Source: Oligoflexus tunisiensis (lineage in GTDB: Bacteria; Bdellovibrionota_B; Oligoflexia; Oligoflexales; Oligoflexaceae). Taken from it: DNA of 64,000 nucleotides. Of the stretch, positions 33,652 to 42,616 are shown piece after piece (the stretch's first letter is position 1; each line of letters begins with the position of its first letter). The position numbers were made by a program, and so were the translations under genes. The stretch is from positions 7,306,346 through 7,370,345 of the forward strand of contig NZ_BDFO01000001.1 of assembly GCF_001748245.1 (NCBI RefSeq), in the 5' to 3' direction. A model generated the notes under the pieces. The model saw only the letters and a list, made by a program, of their open reading frames with translations. It did not search any database and was not told the origin of the DNA.

Positions 33652-36195
33652 ATGGCAACCATGATCAAATATATGACCGCAATTCTCTCTCTTCTCCTCG
33701 TATGTGCATGCACGCGTCTTGGGAATTCAGTTGAACATATATCCATAATCTGCGGCGAATATCCAGCTACCGGCAAGAGGTTTATCAAAGTCAAAGACTG
33801 GGACCGTTCACCATTTGAGGCTGTCGTTTTTCCTACTCACCCTTTGACGACGCAATTCCACTATGATCAACGCTTCACGCCGCGGATAACGGCCAGAAAT
33901 TGCATTGAACTCAGCACGGAATTCAACGGAGTTCTCGCACTACGAAAAGACGAACATGGTCAGATGCTGACTATCAGCCCTGGAACAGAATTCCAAAACC
34001 AAGTCACCGGCTCTGCACTTATAGCTCAGGCTGACATTATTAGCTGTCCGGGCAAGACCTTGTATACCAATGAGTCCTTGGAACCACGAGTTGAAAAAAA
34101 ATCTTTTGTGACAGCTATTCTGCCTTATTATTCCACAAGCATCCAAGATCCTCACGGGAAACAACAATATGGAACTTCATCCCACGCAAACCCGGTCGTC
34201 GATTTTCATACACCCGGTGCCTATCAAGTCACCTTTAGTACATGGGATGCCTTCAATCCGAACAAGGGACAAACACTTTTTCCTGAAACGTGCGAAGTGA
34301 ATTACGATCCGACAACTCCCACACTGACCACTGACCTCGACACATACCAGCGTGGCCAACAAGATGAGTTTCATCTTCTTCCGCAGAATAATGCTTTTAA
34401 GCTTCAAGGCACCGATAATGGTGTCCTTACGTTCCACGCATGTTTGAAAAAGCGAAAATCCACTCACATCGCGGAAGACTGTGAATCTAATGAATACCGA
34501 ACTATTGAACCGACTATCCAGGCACCAGCGGATGGCATCTGGGATCTGCGTGCTTACGCTGAGGATCAGGCCGGAAACCGGTCCGAGATCTTGGAAAGAA
34601 GCTTCGCCGTTTTCCACGACAAAGACCTGGTTCAATTGCAGGGACTGGAGATTCAGATCAGTGAAGAATTAAGAGACGGCAAAGTTCTAGCAGCCAGTTC
34701 AACTTTCCGAGAGGCTCTGGAAAAGTACAGAGGTTTTGAGCTTACGGAGGAGAGGGATGCTCTTGAAAGCACCCTCCTCACTGCAGCAGCCAGCCTTCAA
34801 TTCCATGACCAGATTGAGTCGCAACACTCTGAAAGGATAGGATTGAATGTCGCAACTACCAGCCCCGACGGTAAACGAATCGCGCTTCATGAGTATCTCA
34901 ACCGTCGACTGACAATCTGGGATCCGACCTTAAGGCTCATTTTCAGCCAGGAAAATGTCGTAGGATTCACGTGGATCCGCGACGGCGCGTATATTGTGGA
35001 TGATGAGGCAAGACTATTCAAATATAAGGAAGGCGGCGTTCCTGCTTATATCAGCACTCTGCCTGACTTGGCCTTTGTCCGCGATCCAAGGCGATCCCAA
35101 ATAAGGATCTCGGTTGATCCTACGAGCGAAAGTGTTATTGCTCTCGCCAATGATCACGGCGCCCGTGTTTTTTCCCTTGCTCCCGAAACAGAACCGCAGC
35201 GGATATGGACATGGAATGTACAGGATAGGAATAGCAGAATTGAATTCTCCTCTACTGGAACCTTTGTAGCATACAAAGGAGGAAACCTATTCCAGGTCAT
35301 TGATTATAATAAAAGGCAGGCAGTATTTCAAAAAACACCTGAGACAGATGCATCTTGCCGAGTCCACTCTTTTCAATTTAGCCCAGAGAATCTAATATTT
35401 GCTTCCCTTGAACCCAAGGCTGAGAATAGCTGCCCTGCTATCATTATCATCGGTGTTTGGAATGGTGAGTTCACCAGTGAAGACATGCTCGTAAAATTCA
35501 ATATTCAAAATGAACTTTCTGGGCCTTACGATCTTTCTTATCTGAAAGGTTCACGTACCGATCTCTTGCTGGCTTTCGAAAAGGGCAAGTCGAATAAGAT
35601 TCAATACTTTTCTTTGACTCACAAGGATGGCCTCAAGCTCACTTCCAAAGGGATTGTTCAGCCAAGGAGCCAAGGCATTATCCATGATATCGTGATCGAT
35701 TCTCCCCGGCATCGCGCTGTCCTGACAAAAGATGATTCATTTGAATTTTTCCATGCCGACGATATCCACCAACTGGCAGATAAGTCCATACGCATAGCAC
35801 GTCAAGGTCCATCCGAGGCAGTGGTTTTGAATCCCATCAAGATTATCAATACTAATGAAAATATCCAGCTTTACGATCTCGAGCAAGGCTTCCTCGGCAC
35901 CCGGTACATGGCGAAAGCCCGGGACATCACTTCTCAGAACCTGCAGACCATCCAATTTGAAGATCTGCATCCCGTAATCAATCGAAATACGCTGGAAGTA
36001 TTGACCTATGATGGGCTTACTCGAGAGTTGAAGTTATCCGATGGTCAGCTCAAAACCAAAGCTGCCTGGGCGGTTGACTTTGTCCCTACGGCCTTGGATC
36101 ACTTTAAAGGTGAATTTTATGTTGCTGACCTGGATGGACGTATCTATGTCCTACCCGCCCAGGGTCAAGCCTTGATGGAAGTTGTAAATTTCTAG
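33652..36195 (+). CDS. Large lipoprotein with Ig-like and beta-propeller-like regions, ended by an in-frame amber codon
   Basis: 847 aa from ATG 33652, which has GAGG 6 bp upstream. Signal peptide with lipobox ending in Cys20 (LLLVCAC). About residues 200-320 contain an Ig-like unit with DGIWDLRAYAEDQAGNRS, a helical segment follows (residues 330-400), then repeating WD40/YVTN-like blades (TTSPDGKRIALHE, WDPTLRLIF, RIEFSSTGTFVAYKGG, FYVADLDGRIYVLP). The downstream neighbour at 36941 has the same architecture over 1130 aa. This frame stops at TAG (36193-36195), but the very same frame then continues open to 36915, which would restore a matching length. It is lower in G+C than the core genes. 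Probably surface- or periplasm-exposed; function unknown. Confidence 0.75.
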   Translation: MATMIKYMTAILSLLLVCACTRLGNSVEHISIICGEYPATGKRFIKVKDWDRSPFEAVVFPTHPLTTQFHYDQRFTPRITARNCIELSTEFNGVLALRKDEHGQMLTISPGTEFQNQVTGSALIAQADIISCPGKTLYTNESLEPRVEKKSFVTAILPYYSTSIQDPHGKQQYGTSSHANPVVDFHTPGAYQVTFSTWDAFNPNKGQTLFPETCEVNYDPTTPTLTTDLDTYQRGQQDEFHLLPQNNAFKLQGTDNGVLTFHACLKKRKSTHIAEDCESNEYRTIEPTIQAPADGIWDLRAYAEDQAGNRSEILERSFAVFHDKDLVQLQGLEIQISEELRDGKVLAASSTFREALEKYRGFELTEERDALESTLLTAAASLQFHDQIESQHSERIGLNVATTSPDGKRIALHEYLNRRLTIWDPTLRLIFSQENVVGFTWIRDGAYIVDDEARLFKYKEGGVPAYISTLPDLAFVRDPRRSQIRISVDPTSESVIALANDHGARVFSLAPETEPQRIWTWNVQDRNSRIEFSSTGTFVAYKGGNLFQVIDYNKRQAVFQKTPETDASCRVHSFQFSPENLIFASLEPKAENSCPAIIIIGVWNGEFTSEDMLVKFNIQNELSGPYDLSYLKGSRTDLLLAFEKGKSNKIQYFSLTHKDGLKLTSKGIVQPRSQGIIHDIVIDSPRHRAVLTKDDSFEFFHADDIHQLADKSIRIARQGPSEAVVLNPIKIINTNENIQLYDLEQGFLGTRYMAKARDITSQNLQTIQFEDLHPVINRNTLEVLTYDGLTRELKLSDGQLKTKAAWAVDFVPTALDHFKGEFYVADLDGRIYVLPAQGQALMEVVNF

Positions 36196-36252
36196 GCGCC
36201 TATCATTAAATTTGAAAGATTTGACGAGGGATTCATTGCTAAAGTCGCTGAA

Positions 36253-36915
36253 ATGGAAACCGGAAACTATAATATCAACAAGATTATATTCAACTCTTCT
36301 GTCGAATCCGTGTGGAAACGCGTGGGGAGCGGGACATTTACCAGTACCAACGATCGCCGCCTTTACCACCTTAAATTTGGAAATCGCTATGTACTGAAAG
36401 TTCCTGGATTCGAAAAAGTTTTTTCATCCAATGTAGGCATGGTAAAGGAGTCCTATTTGCATCCCGAGACAGGAGACCTCTATCTCCTGAGAGACGTCAA
36501 TATCGTCAAATTCGCCAGGGCACCAGGATATAACCGCCCGGAAACTATTGCTGGCGGTGCCGCAGAGCAGGTATTCCCATCTAAATTCGGTACACTCATT
36601 CAGATAAATGGGCGTATTTCCCTTCTGGATGAGACTGCGGGTACATATGAAACGATCGTGGAAAGCAGTATGGGCTTTAAACCCATAAGTGGCAGCCATA
36701 TCCTGACGGAAAATTCAAAAGGGGAATTCAAAATCTATGATCTCCAAAGGAGAAAGGTTGCATTCTCCTTGCCATCTCTGCTGGCAACTATTGGTGAGAT
36801 GACGTGCCATGACCTGGGAAAATCATTTCTTCTTTCAAGGCACGAAACGTCAATGTTATCGCGACTTGATCGCATTTTGCTCGAATTTGAAGAATCCGAA
36901 GGCCCGCTGAACTGA
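36253..36915 (+). CDS. In-frame 3' continuation of the propeller lipoprotein after an amber codon
   Basis: The 220 codons from ATG 36253 are in the same frame as the upstream gene. The 57 bp between its TAG and this ATG hold no stop and read as coding-like sequence (APIIKFERFDEGFIAKVAE). There is no signal peptide and no ribosome site before the ATG, so it is unlikely to be an independent gene. The content is propeller-like (FSSNVGMVKESYLHPETGDLYLLRDV; GRISLLDETAGTYE). Joined, both parts give about 1087 codons, close to the 1130-aa paralogue next door. Either a nonsense mutation has broken the gene, or the stop is read through, or the base is a sequencing error. Confidence 0.6.
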   Translation: METGNYNINKIIFNSSVESVWKRVGSGTFTSTNDRRLYHLKFGNRYVLKVPGFEKVFSSNVGMVKESYLHPETGDLYLLRDVNIVKFARAPGYNRPETIAGGAAEQVFPSKFGTLIQINGRISLLDETAGTYETIVESSMGFKPISGSHILTENSKGEFKIYDLQRRKVAFSLPSLLATIGEMTCHDLGKSFLLSRHETSMLSRLDRILLEFEESEGPLN

Positions 36916-36940
36916 CGTTTATTTGCTAGGATGAACAGCA

Positions 36941-39900
36941 ATGAGAAACTGGTTTTTAATTTCGCTTTATTTCACCCTACATTCGACAGCGTGCACGAAA
37001 ATATCCAATTCCCATAACGACAGAATTATGGCATGCGGATCTCTTCCGTCTGCGATGGATAAAGAAATTGTTTATGTGCCGGGGCAGACTGCAGCCACCA
37101 TGTCTGCAAGTCTACTAAGGCCCGACAGCACGTCTCTGGCATTGGACGTCACGGAAAAGGGGTGTGTACTTATCCCAAAGGTGGATGAAAGCGGCTCAGA
37201 AATTCTATTCAAGTCGAAGGTGGAAGCCAAAAGGCTCGCAGAAATCATGCTGCTCACCGAAGTTCTTCAACGAAAAGTAATCATCCTTCACGACATGGCA
37301 ACTTACAATGTTAACATGGGGTGCAATACCGGACCAGCCTCAATAAACACCATCGTCCATACTCGTGATCACTTCAATGTTTGGGCAGAAGTCACTTCGG
37401 AGACGGAAGACAACCTCCCTGCTTCTCGGCACTTCAATTTCGCTACGGTTTTCCCTAGCTCTGAAGGCCAGGTTTCCTGGCAGGGAAGGGCAGAGGTCGT
37501 TTCAACAGGAAACCTCGCCGAAGGCCAACACGAGTTCCAGCTTGTAGCACGCCTCAAAGCTTTTCCCGAGATAGCATTTACAAAGGATTGTTCTGTAATC
37601 AAGGACACAACAGCTCCCATCGTACAACCGATTAACAAGTCCCGTTATTACAAAGATATTAACCCAGCAATCCTGCAACTTCTTCCCGCTGAAATACTGG
37701 AATTGGATACCACGGATGGGAACCTTGTCACGCTCAGCACATGCTGGAGATCGCAGGCCATGCCAAATTGCAATCTTGAACCTGCTGGCAAACAAACAGT
37801 TAGCGCCCCAACAAACGGCAGCTGGATCCTGCATATCCACGCTGAAGATCAAGCAGGCAACACGAGCGATACTCAATGGCCTGTCATAATTTATGAGAAA
37901 GACAGAGTTACTACACTAGGCCAGTCAGCACTTTCTGCTCAATTGCTAGCTGAATCTAACCGATGGCTGGAAGGTCTAAAGCTCATTGTGCGAACGGCAT
38001 CCGAATGGGCAAGTATGCCGAATACTGACCACTTGCATGAAGTCGAATCTCAGCTTCGCGCAGCATTCATTCGCCTTTTTTTCGATCAGAAACCCGTCCT
38101 TATTCAATTTGAGCATAAGCAGAACCTTGAATATCTAGGGAATCATAAATTTTTCTACTCATCAGTAGAAAAATATCTCGATAAAGAAGTATTGATCTTT
38201 GAAATACATGATTTTTCGAAAAAGCCAGCCCTCCACATCAAACATGTGATTGAAAGATCACCTTTACTTGGTGAAGTCGTTGTTTTGAGTGCAATGGAAA
38301 ACAAGAAGTTCATCCTCGTTAGAACCAGTATTAACACGTGGAAACTATTTGATACTAATCTGACTGAGGTAAGGACGTTTGAAGTTCCAGATGCAAAGAA
38401 GGATGACAGTCTTGTCTATTTCCCAGCCTATGATCAGGCCATTCTCGAGACACATCGACAATATTACCTTCTGACGGAAGACGGCAGTAGGATCAGCACG
38501 GATTTTTCTAGATATGAGAGCAGCAAAATACGCACTTATCCAAATGATCGTATCCTTTTTAGTCTAGATGAAAATCTGGTATGGAATCCGAAAGGACAGG
38601 TCATTTTCGATGGAAAGCTGCATCGCCAGCAACTCAGAGTATTGCCAACGATAGAGCAGTTCTCCAAGGAGATTCACCTTGCATCCTTCTCCTGCGATGA
38701 CAGGAAAGTCTGCGAATTTCAACTGGTTAATAAGGACCCAGATATTCCACAATTGTCCAAGCCAATCAAAGTTCCATATGGGGCAAGGTACCACACATCA
38801 ATTTCAAGAGATGGACAAAAGTTGCTTTTTTCGCTGGACCAAAATACTCTCGGACTTTGCAGCTTCCAATCAGGAGAATGTCATCAAAGGACATTTCCAG
38901 CAAAAGTCATTGCCACCTGCCTGGACCCCGCTCGCAGCGAATTTGTCATCCTAACTTCAGAGGCAACGTATGTTGGCCAGAGTCCTGAGGTCGCTCAAGA
39001 ATCCCAGCTCTATAGCACCTACTTGCACAATGTTGCAGGTCAATGTCGTTCCACTGAACTGGGAATAGTTTTAAAGAACTTCAATGAAACTATAACAATT
39101 TATTCTGGTGACACTCGGACATTTCCCGGGTCCGTTGATTTCACATCTGATGGAATCTACGCAATGGAAGCTGGGCTGAACAGCAGCGAAGTAAGAATCA
39201 TCAGCACCATGCATCCTCCTTATGAGACGCAGGGTGCACATTCACCTTCGATGATTCCAGAGCAACATTATTTTTATCAGAATGGCCGTATCATGGTTTC
39301 CATTGGCGACTCTTTCAATATCTATGACCTCGCGACAGGCATATCCTGGGATCATCTGGAAAAAAGCATTCAATCCGCTGGAATCCCTATGAAGATGCTC
39401 ACCAGCCGTAGAGAAGATGAACTTGTTGTTCAGTATGTGGACAAAATATCGACGTTTGATACCAAGGATGGAAGCGAAATCGTACTCTTTCAAGCCCCTG
39501 ATACTATAATGAATTCAATGGATTATAGAGATCTCTATCTCATTCAGAGCAAATCTCATTTTACCCTCATAGATCACGATGGCCACCCCCAATTCCTATC
39601 TCAATTCAAACTGCCGGACAACCTGGGAGACCCTATTTGCACAGCCTTCGACAGCAGTCTGAGCCAATTTTTTCTACTCTATGAGCAGGAAACCCTTCTC
39701 AGCATTGATGTGAGAACTGGGCGTATTGGTAGAGCACGCTTGGAATCTCATGCTCAGTATCCCGATCCTATTCAGATCACCAGTTGCATTATGCATTGGA
39801 ATGAATCCGATGCCAGCCTGTACATTGCGAATGACATGTCTTACCTGTGGAGATGGAAATCAGTTGATGACTCCGAAGCTGAATTCATTGTTGGCGACAT

Positions 39901-40333
39901 TGGTATTGAACTGAGAGCGCTCAATGCTACGCCATCGGGAAAAGTGGTCATGATTAGCAGCGACATGACCTATGACAAAATTCTGGTTTTCGATCCAAAA
40001 ACAGGTCATATTAAGCGAACGGGACTGGGCATAGACATTCGAGGCGGATGGGTAGACAACCAGACCAAAACGGTTTATCTAGCTGGATTTAATGGCGAGA
40101 TTATCGCTCTGAATCCTGATCTTGAAGACATGGCCAGCATTGTCTGGAAAACCTCCACAGGCCAAAATTTGTCAGGCATTATTGTTTCGGAACATGAACA
40201 ATCATTAGTCATCAAGTCTTTTGATGGCAAGATGATGAGCCTGGATCTCGGTATTCCTAGTCTGCTCAATAGAGCATGCGAATGGTTACAGGAAGCAAAC
40301 GAGGCGACTGACTTCAACAGATTTTGCAACTAA
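36941..40333 (+). CDS. Large lipoprotein with Ig-like and beta-propeller-like regions
   Basis: 1130 aa. Signal peptide ending LHSTAC (Cys18); the -3 position is not the usual Leu, so the lipobox is relaxed. An Ig-like unit with SWILHIHAEDQAGNTS at about 310-325 matches the same motif in the upstream gene. A helical linker leads to repeated propeller blades (ISRDGQKLLFSLDQNTLGLC; VFDPKTGHIKRTGLG; VYLAGFNGEIIALNPDLED) and a Cys-containing helical end (NRACEWLQEANE). Starts 25 bp after the preceding frame, so the pair may form one operon. A+T content is well above that of the core genes. No enzyme motif seen; a surface binding or scaffold role is a guess. Confidence 0.78.
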   Translation: MRNWFLISLYFTLHSTACTKISNSHNDRIMACGSLPSAMDKEIVYVPGQTAATMSASLLRPDSTSLALDVTEKGCVLIPKVDESGSEILFKSKVEAKRLAEIMLLTEVLQRKVIILHDMATYNVNMGCNTGPASINTIVHTRDHFNVWAEVTSETEDNLPASRHFNFATVFPSSEGQVSWQGRAEVVSTGNLAEGQHEFQLVARLKAFPEIAFTKDCSVIKDTTAPIVQPINKSRYYKDINPAILQLLPAEILELDTTDGNLVTLSTCWRSQAMPNCNLEPAGKQTVSAPTNGSWILHIHAEDQAGNTSDTQWPVIIYEKDRVTTLGQSALSAQLLAESNRWLEGLKLIVRTASEWASMPNTDHLHEVESQLRAAFIRLFFDQKPVLIQFEHKQNLEYLGNHKFFYSSVEKYLDKEVLIFEIHDFSKKPALHIKHVIERSPLLGEVVVLSAMENKKFILVRTSINTWKLFDTNLTEVRTFEVPDAKKDDSLVYFPAYDQAILETHRQYYLLTEDGSRISTDFSRYESSKIRTYPNDRILFSLDENLVWNPKGQVIFDGKLHRQQLRVLPTIEQFSKEIHLASFSCDDRKVCEFQLVNKDPDIPQLSKPIKVPYGARYHTSISRDGQKLLFSLDQNTLGLCSFQSGECHQRTFPAKVIATCLDPARSEFVILTSEATYVGQSPEVAQESQLYSTYLHNVAGQCRSTELGIVLKNFNETITIYSGDTRTFPGSVDFTSDGIYAMEAGLNSSEVRIISTMHPPYETQGAHSPSMIPEQHYFYQNGRIMVSIGDSFNIYDLATGISWDHLEKSIQSAGIPMKMLTSRREDELVVQYVDKISTFDTKDGSEIVLFQAPDTIMNSMDYRDLYLIQSKSHFTLIDHDGHPQFLSQFKLPDNLGDPICTAFDSSLSQFFLLYEQETLLSIDVRTGRIGRARLESHAQYPDPIQITSCIMHWNESDASLYIANDMSYLWRWKSVDDSEAEFIVGDIGIELRALNATPSGKVVMISSDMTYDKILVFDPKTGHIKRTGLGIDIRGGWVDNQTKTVYLAGFNGEIIALNPDLEDMASIVWKTSTGQNLSGIIVSEHEQSLVIKSFDGKMMSLDLGIPSLLNRACEWLQEANEATDFNRFCN

Positions 40334-40335
40334 CG

Positions 40336-40362
40336 GGCCCCAGGTCTTAAAAACCTGAGGCC
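40336..40362 (+). terminator. Hairpin after the second propeller lipoprotein gene
   Basis: GGCCCCAGGT (40336-40345) pairs with ACCTGAGGCC (40353-40362) with one C-A mismatch and a 7-base loop, immediately after the stop. No T-run follows, so termination would be weak or Rho-aided. Confidence 0.4.
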
Positions 40363-40367
40363 GCAAT

Positions 40368-40753
40368 ACATCCAAAAGGGGAGACCAGGGGATTATTGGC
40401 CGGATCTTGCTGAAGCGATGATCGAAAGAGGACATGACTTTCAGGTCTTCATTTCATATGACAGAGAAGGCAAACCCACCAGCGAAAGGCGAATACTCTC
40501 CAAGGGCTGCAGATTCCGACTAAACAGAATATTTAGGATAGAGTCAAGCATCATGACTGCAGCCAAATATGAATTGCTGTCCGTGAGCCCTGAATGTGAA
40601 GTCCCACACTTCTATGTCTCGGACCCATTTGACTGCATCAATGAAAAGACTCCTCCGCCCGACTGCTTCATACATACCAACGTTTCCATGGTGCCTTGTC
40701 CTTATAGTTCTCTCAGCTCACGCTGCCAAGTTAATGCAAGGACATGCAGTTAA
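40368..40753 (+). pseudogene. 5'-truncated duplicate of the small Cys-rich secreted protein gene
   Basis: From about 40368 the frame reads IQKGRPGDYWPDLAEAMIERGHDF and then follows the downstream gene to its end (LLSVSPECE, CINEKTPPPDCF, MVPCP), with an altered tail. The matching start of the intact copy, including signal peptide and first Cys, is absent and replaced by hairpin DNA after the previous gene. An ATG at 40418 would give 111 aa without a signal peptide or clear ribosome site. I read it as a decayed tandem copy; expression as a cytosolic fragment cannot be excluded. Confidence 0.65.
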
Positions 40754-40769
40754 AGATCGAGGGTAACTT

Positions 40770-41228
40770 ATGGAAACCAAGTGGAACTTTTTATTTCTCG
40801 TATTTTTAGCCGCGAATTTCTCATGCCAGCATGTCAAGCAAATCGACGACCACTATTTGCTGGGCAAATGCTTTTTCAGCACACCTTTAGTTTTACAAAG
40901 GGGAGAACCAGGCCACTACTGGCCTGCTCTTGCAGAAGCGATGATCGAGAAGGGAAATGACTTTCAAATCTTCACCACAAGCGATAGAGAAAAGAAGCCC
41001 ACCAGCGAAAGGATAAAGCTCTCCAATGGCTGCACTTTCAAACTAAATAGAATGTTCAGAACAGAGTCCAGCTCATTGACAGCGGCATACTACGAATTGC
41101 TTTCTGTTAGCCCGGAATGCGAAATTTCACACTTTTACGGTTCAGACCTTTTTCGCTGCATCAATGAAAAATCGACTGAGCCCGACTGCTTTGTAAATAA
41201 CAATTTAACCATGGTGCCTTGTCCCTAA
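40770..41228 (+). CDS. Small Cys-rich secreted protein or lipoprotein, unknown function
   Basis: 152 aa. A hydrophobic N-terminus (WNFLFLVFLAANFSC) suggests export; Cys19 could be lipidated but the -3 residue (Asn) is not canonical. The mature part has about six further Cys (GKCFF, NGCTF, PECE, RCINE, PDCF, VPCP), suggesting disulphides. GAGGG lies before the ATG. The preceding pseudogene is a tandem copy at roughly two-thirds identity by eye. A clear terminator follows. No family recognised. Confidence 0.7.
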   Translation: METKWNFLFLVFLAANFSCQHVKQIDDHYLLGKCFFSTPLVLQRGEPGHYWPALAEAMIEKGNDFQIFTTSDREKKPTSERIKLSNGCTFKLNRMFRTESSSLTAAYYELLSVSPECEISHFYGSDLFRCINEKSTEPDCFVNNNLTMVPCP

Positions 41229-41235
41229 GTCTTCC

Positions 41236-41264
41236 AGGCTCAAGCCGCCAGGCTTGTGCCTTTT
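41236..41264 (+). terminator. Rho-independent terminator
   Basis: AGGCTCAAGCC (41236-41246) and GGCTTGTGCCT (41251-41261) pair with one T-T mismatch around the loop GCCA and are followed by TTTT. It ends the small Cys-rich protein gene 8 bp after its stop. Confidence 0.75.
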
Positions 41265-41330
41265 GGATCACACCTGTGCTTCTGTAGAGCCCTCACAGTC
41301 TGGATTTCATTAATTATTCTCACACACTCC

Positions 41331-41384
41331 CCTGGTTCCCTGCTTGCATAGGCTGCTTGGCTAAAAAATAGCAAAGGAACCAGG
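41331..41384 (+). promoter_or_regulatory. 5'-UTR inverted repeat that covers the ribosome binding site
   Basis: CCTGGTTCC (41331-41339) and GGAACCAGG (41376-41384) are perfect 9-bp complements. The second arm contains most of the AAAGGA ribosome site (41373-41378) and ends one base before the ATG at 41386. Folded, it would block initiation of the His-rich lipoprotein. Confidence 0.5.
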
Positions 41385-41385
41385 T

Positions 41386-41586
41386 ATGAAATCCAAATTA
41401 TTGTTCGTCACAACACTTATGCTCACGCTCAGTCAAACAGCCTGCCTCACCACGGTCCACACCCGGCCGCACCACGATCATCACCCCCACAGGCACAAAC
41501 GCACCGTCCATGTCTCTCATCCCCGCCCGGTCTACGTTCCAGCCCCAAGGCCAAGACCAACAGTCGTCACTGTCCGCCGTTATTAA
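41386..41586 (+). CDS. Small His/Pro-rich lipoprotein
   Basis: 66 aa. Signal peptide MKSKLLFVTTLMLTLSQTAC with possible lipidation at Cys20 (relaxed lipobox), then a His-rich stretch (RPHHDHHPHRHKR) and a Pro/Arg-rich tail (PRPVYVPAPRPRPT). The clustered His suggests metal binding at the envelope, but this is inference. The 5' leader can form a hairpin over the ribosome site. The last 20 bp overlap the convergent queG gene. Confidence 0.65.
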   Translation: MKSKLLFVTTLMLTLSQTACLTTVHTRPHHDHHPHRHKRTVHVSHPRPVYVPAPRPRPTVVTVRRY

Positions 41587-42616
41587 TCCAGATTGCGATC
41601 TGTTCGAGCGTTTGATGCAGGACTTCTGCATCTTCCGCTTTCACCATCGCGCAGGCTTCATTCAAGCGTTCATCTTTCATCACCGCCATGGCAATCAAAG
41701 CATTCCGCCGCAAACCCTCGCGCTTGGCGCGCGTTAAGGGAGTTCCGCCCATCCAGCTTTCGTAGCGTTGTTGGGTCATGGTTGCGAGATCAAAAAGATC
41801 GGGATTGGTGAGGTCAGGTCGGGTGGGTTCTTTGGTAGGGAGAGCCTTACGGTTGTAAGGACAGGCGAGCTGGCAAAGGTCACAGCCGAAGACGTAGGTG
41901 GGAAGATGAGGCCAGAATTCAAAAGGAATGGTTCCCCGGTGTTCGATGGTCCAGTAGGCAAGACACTTGCGGGCATCGAGTTTGTAGGCTGTGTCGAGTG
42001 CACCAGTTGGACAATGAACTTGGCAACGCCGGCAGGAACCACAACCACCATCTTCGGTTCTTTGAGTGGGGTCCACTGTGGAAGCAGGGTCACTTAATGT
42101 AATGTGGTGACTTAAAAGAATTTCACCGATCAACATCAGACTACCGTGATCGGGATGAATGAAGCAGGTATTTTTTCCTATGAATCCACGCATTGTGCGA
42201 GCCGCCAAAGCCCGCTCGAGCAAAGGTGCGCTGTCGATCGTCACACGACCTTCCAGCCCGGGGATTTTCTCCTGCAGTTGATCGAGAATGCGCGCAGCCT
42301 TCTGCTTCATCGATTTATGATAATCCCGCAGACGCGCATATTGAGCGACCCGATATTCCCCTCTCAAGGCCGCGTTGAGTTTATCACCCTGGTAGTAGGG
42401 CAAAGCAAAAATCAAAGCCTGAACAGAATCCGGCAATAAACCCCGCGGGTCTTCGCGAAGATGCCGGTTATTCTCAAGAAACTGCATCCCCGCATGCTGG
42501 CCCTCACTCAACCATTGCTCAAACAGCTGAAAGCGGGGCTCGGGCCCGAGGTCCACCAGACCCAAAAGGAGCAGACCTTCATCACTGCAAAGTTTTTGCA
42601 GCTCCTCCCGGTTCAT
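41567..42616 (-). CDS. queG: Epoxyqueuosine reductase
   Basis: Last step of queuosine synthesis: reduces epoxyqueuosine in tRNA using cobalamin and two [4Fe-4S] clusters. 349 aa with IDSAPLLERALAARTMRGFIGKN, the first cluster motif CGSCRRCQVHCPTGAL and the second CDLCQLACPYN, and the family's C-terminal helical region (PLTRAKREGLRRNALIAM). The ATG overlaps the aroE stop by 4 bp. The cobalamin adenosyltransferase and queG in one window fit a B12-using organism. Last gene of the unit starting at 43956. Confidence 0.96.
   Translation of the reverse strand: MNREELQKLCSDEGLLLLGLVDLGPEPRFQLFEQWLSEGQHAGMQFLENNRHLREDPRGLLPDSVQALIFALPYYQGDKLNAALRGEYRVAQYARLRDYHKSMKQKAARILDQLQEKIPGLEGRVTIDSAPLLERALAARTMRGFIGKNTCFIHPDHGSLMLIGEILLSHHITLSDPASTVDPTQRTEDGGCGSCRRCQVHCPTGALDTAYKLDARKCLAYWTIEHRGTIPFEFWPHLPTYVFGCDLCQLACPYNRKALPTKEPTRPDLTNPDLFDLATMTQQRYESWMGGTPLTRAKREGLRRNALIAMAVMKDERLNEACAMVKAEDAEVLHQTLEQIAIWINNGGQ

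Noticed and set aside
33386..41590. Attachment-site duplication of the tRNA-Leu 3' end flanking the A+T-rich block
   Set aside because: I compared the tRNA 3' part with the far end of the block and found no second copy, and there is no integrase gene.
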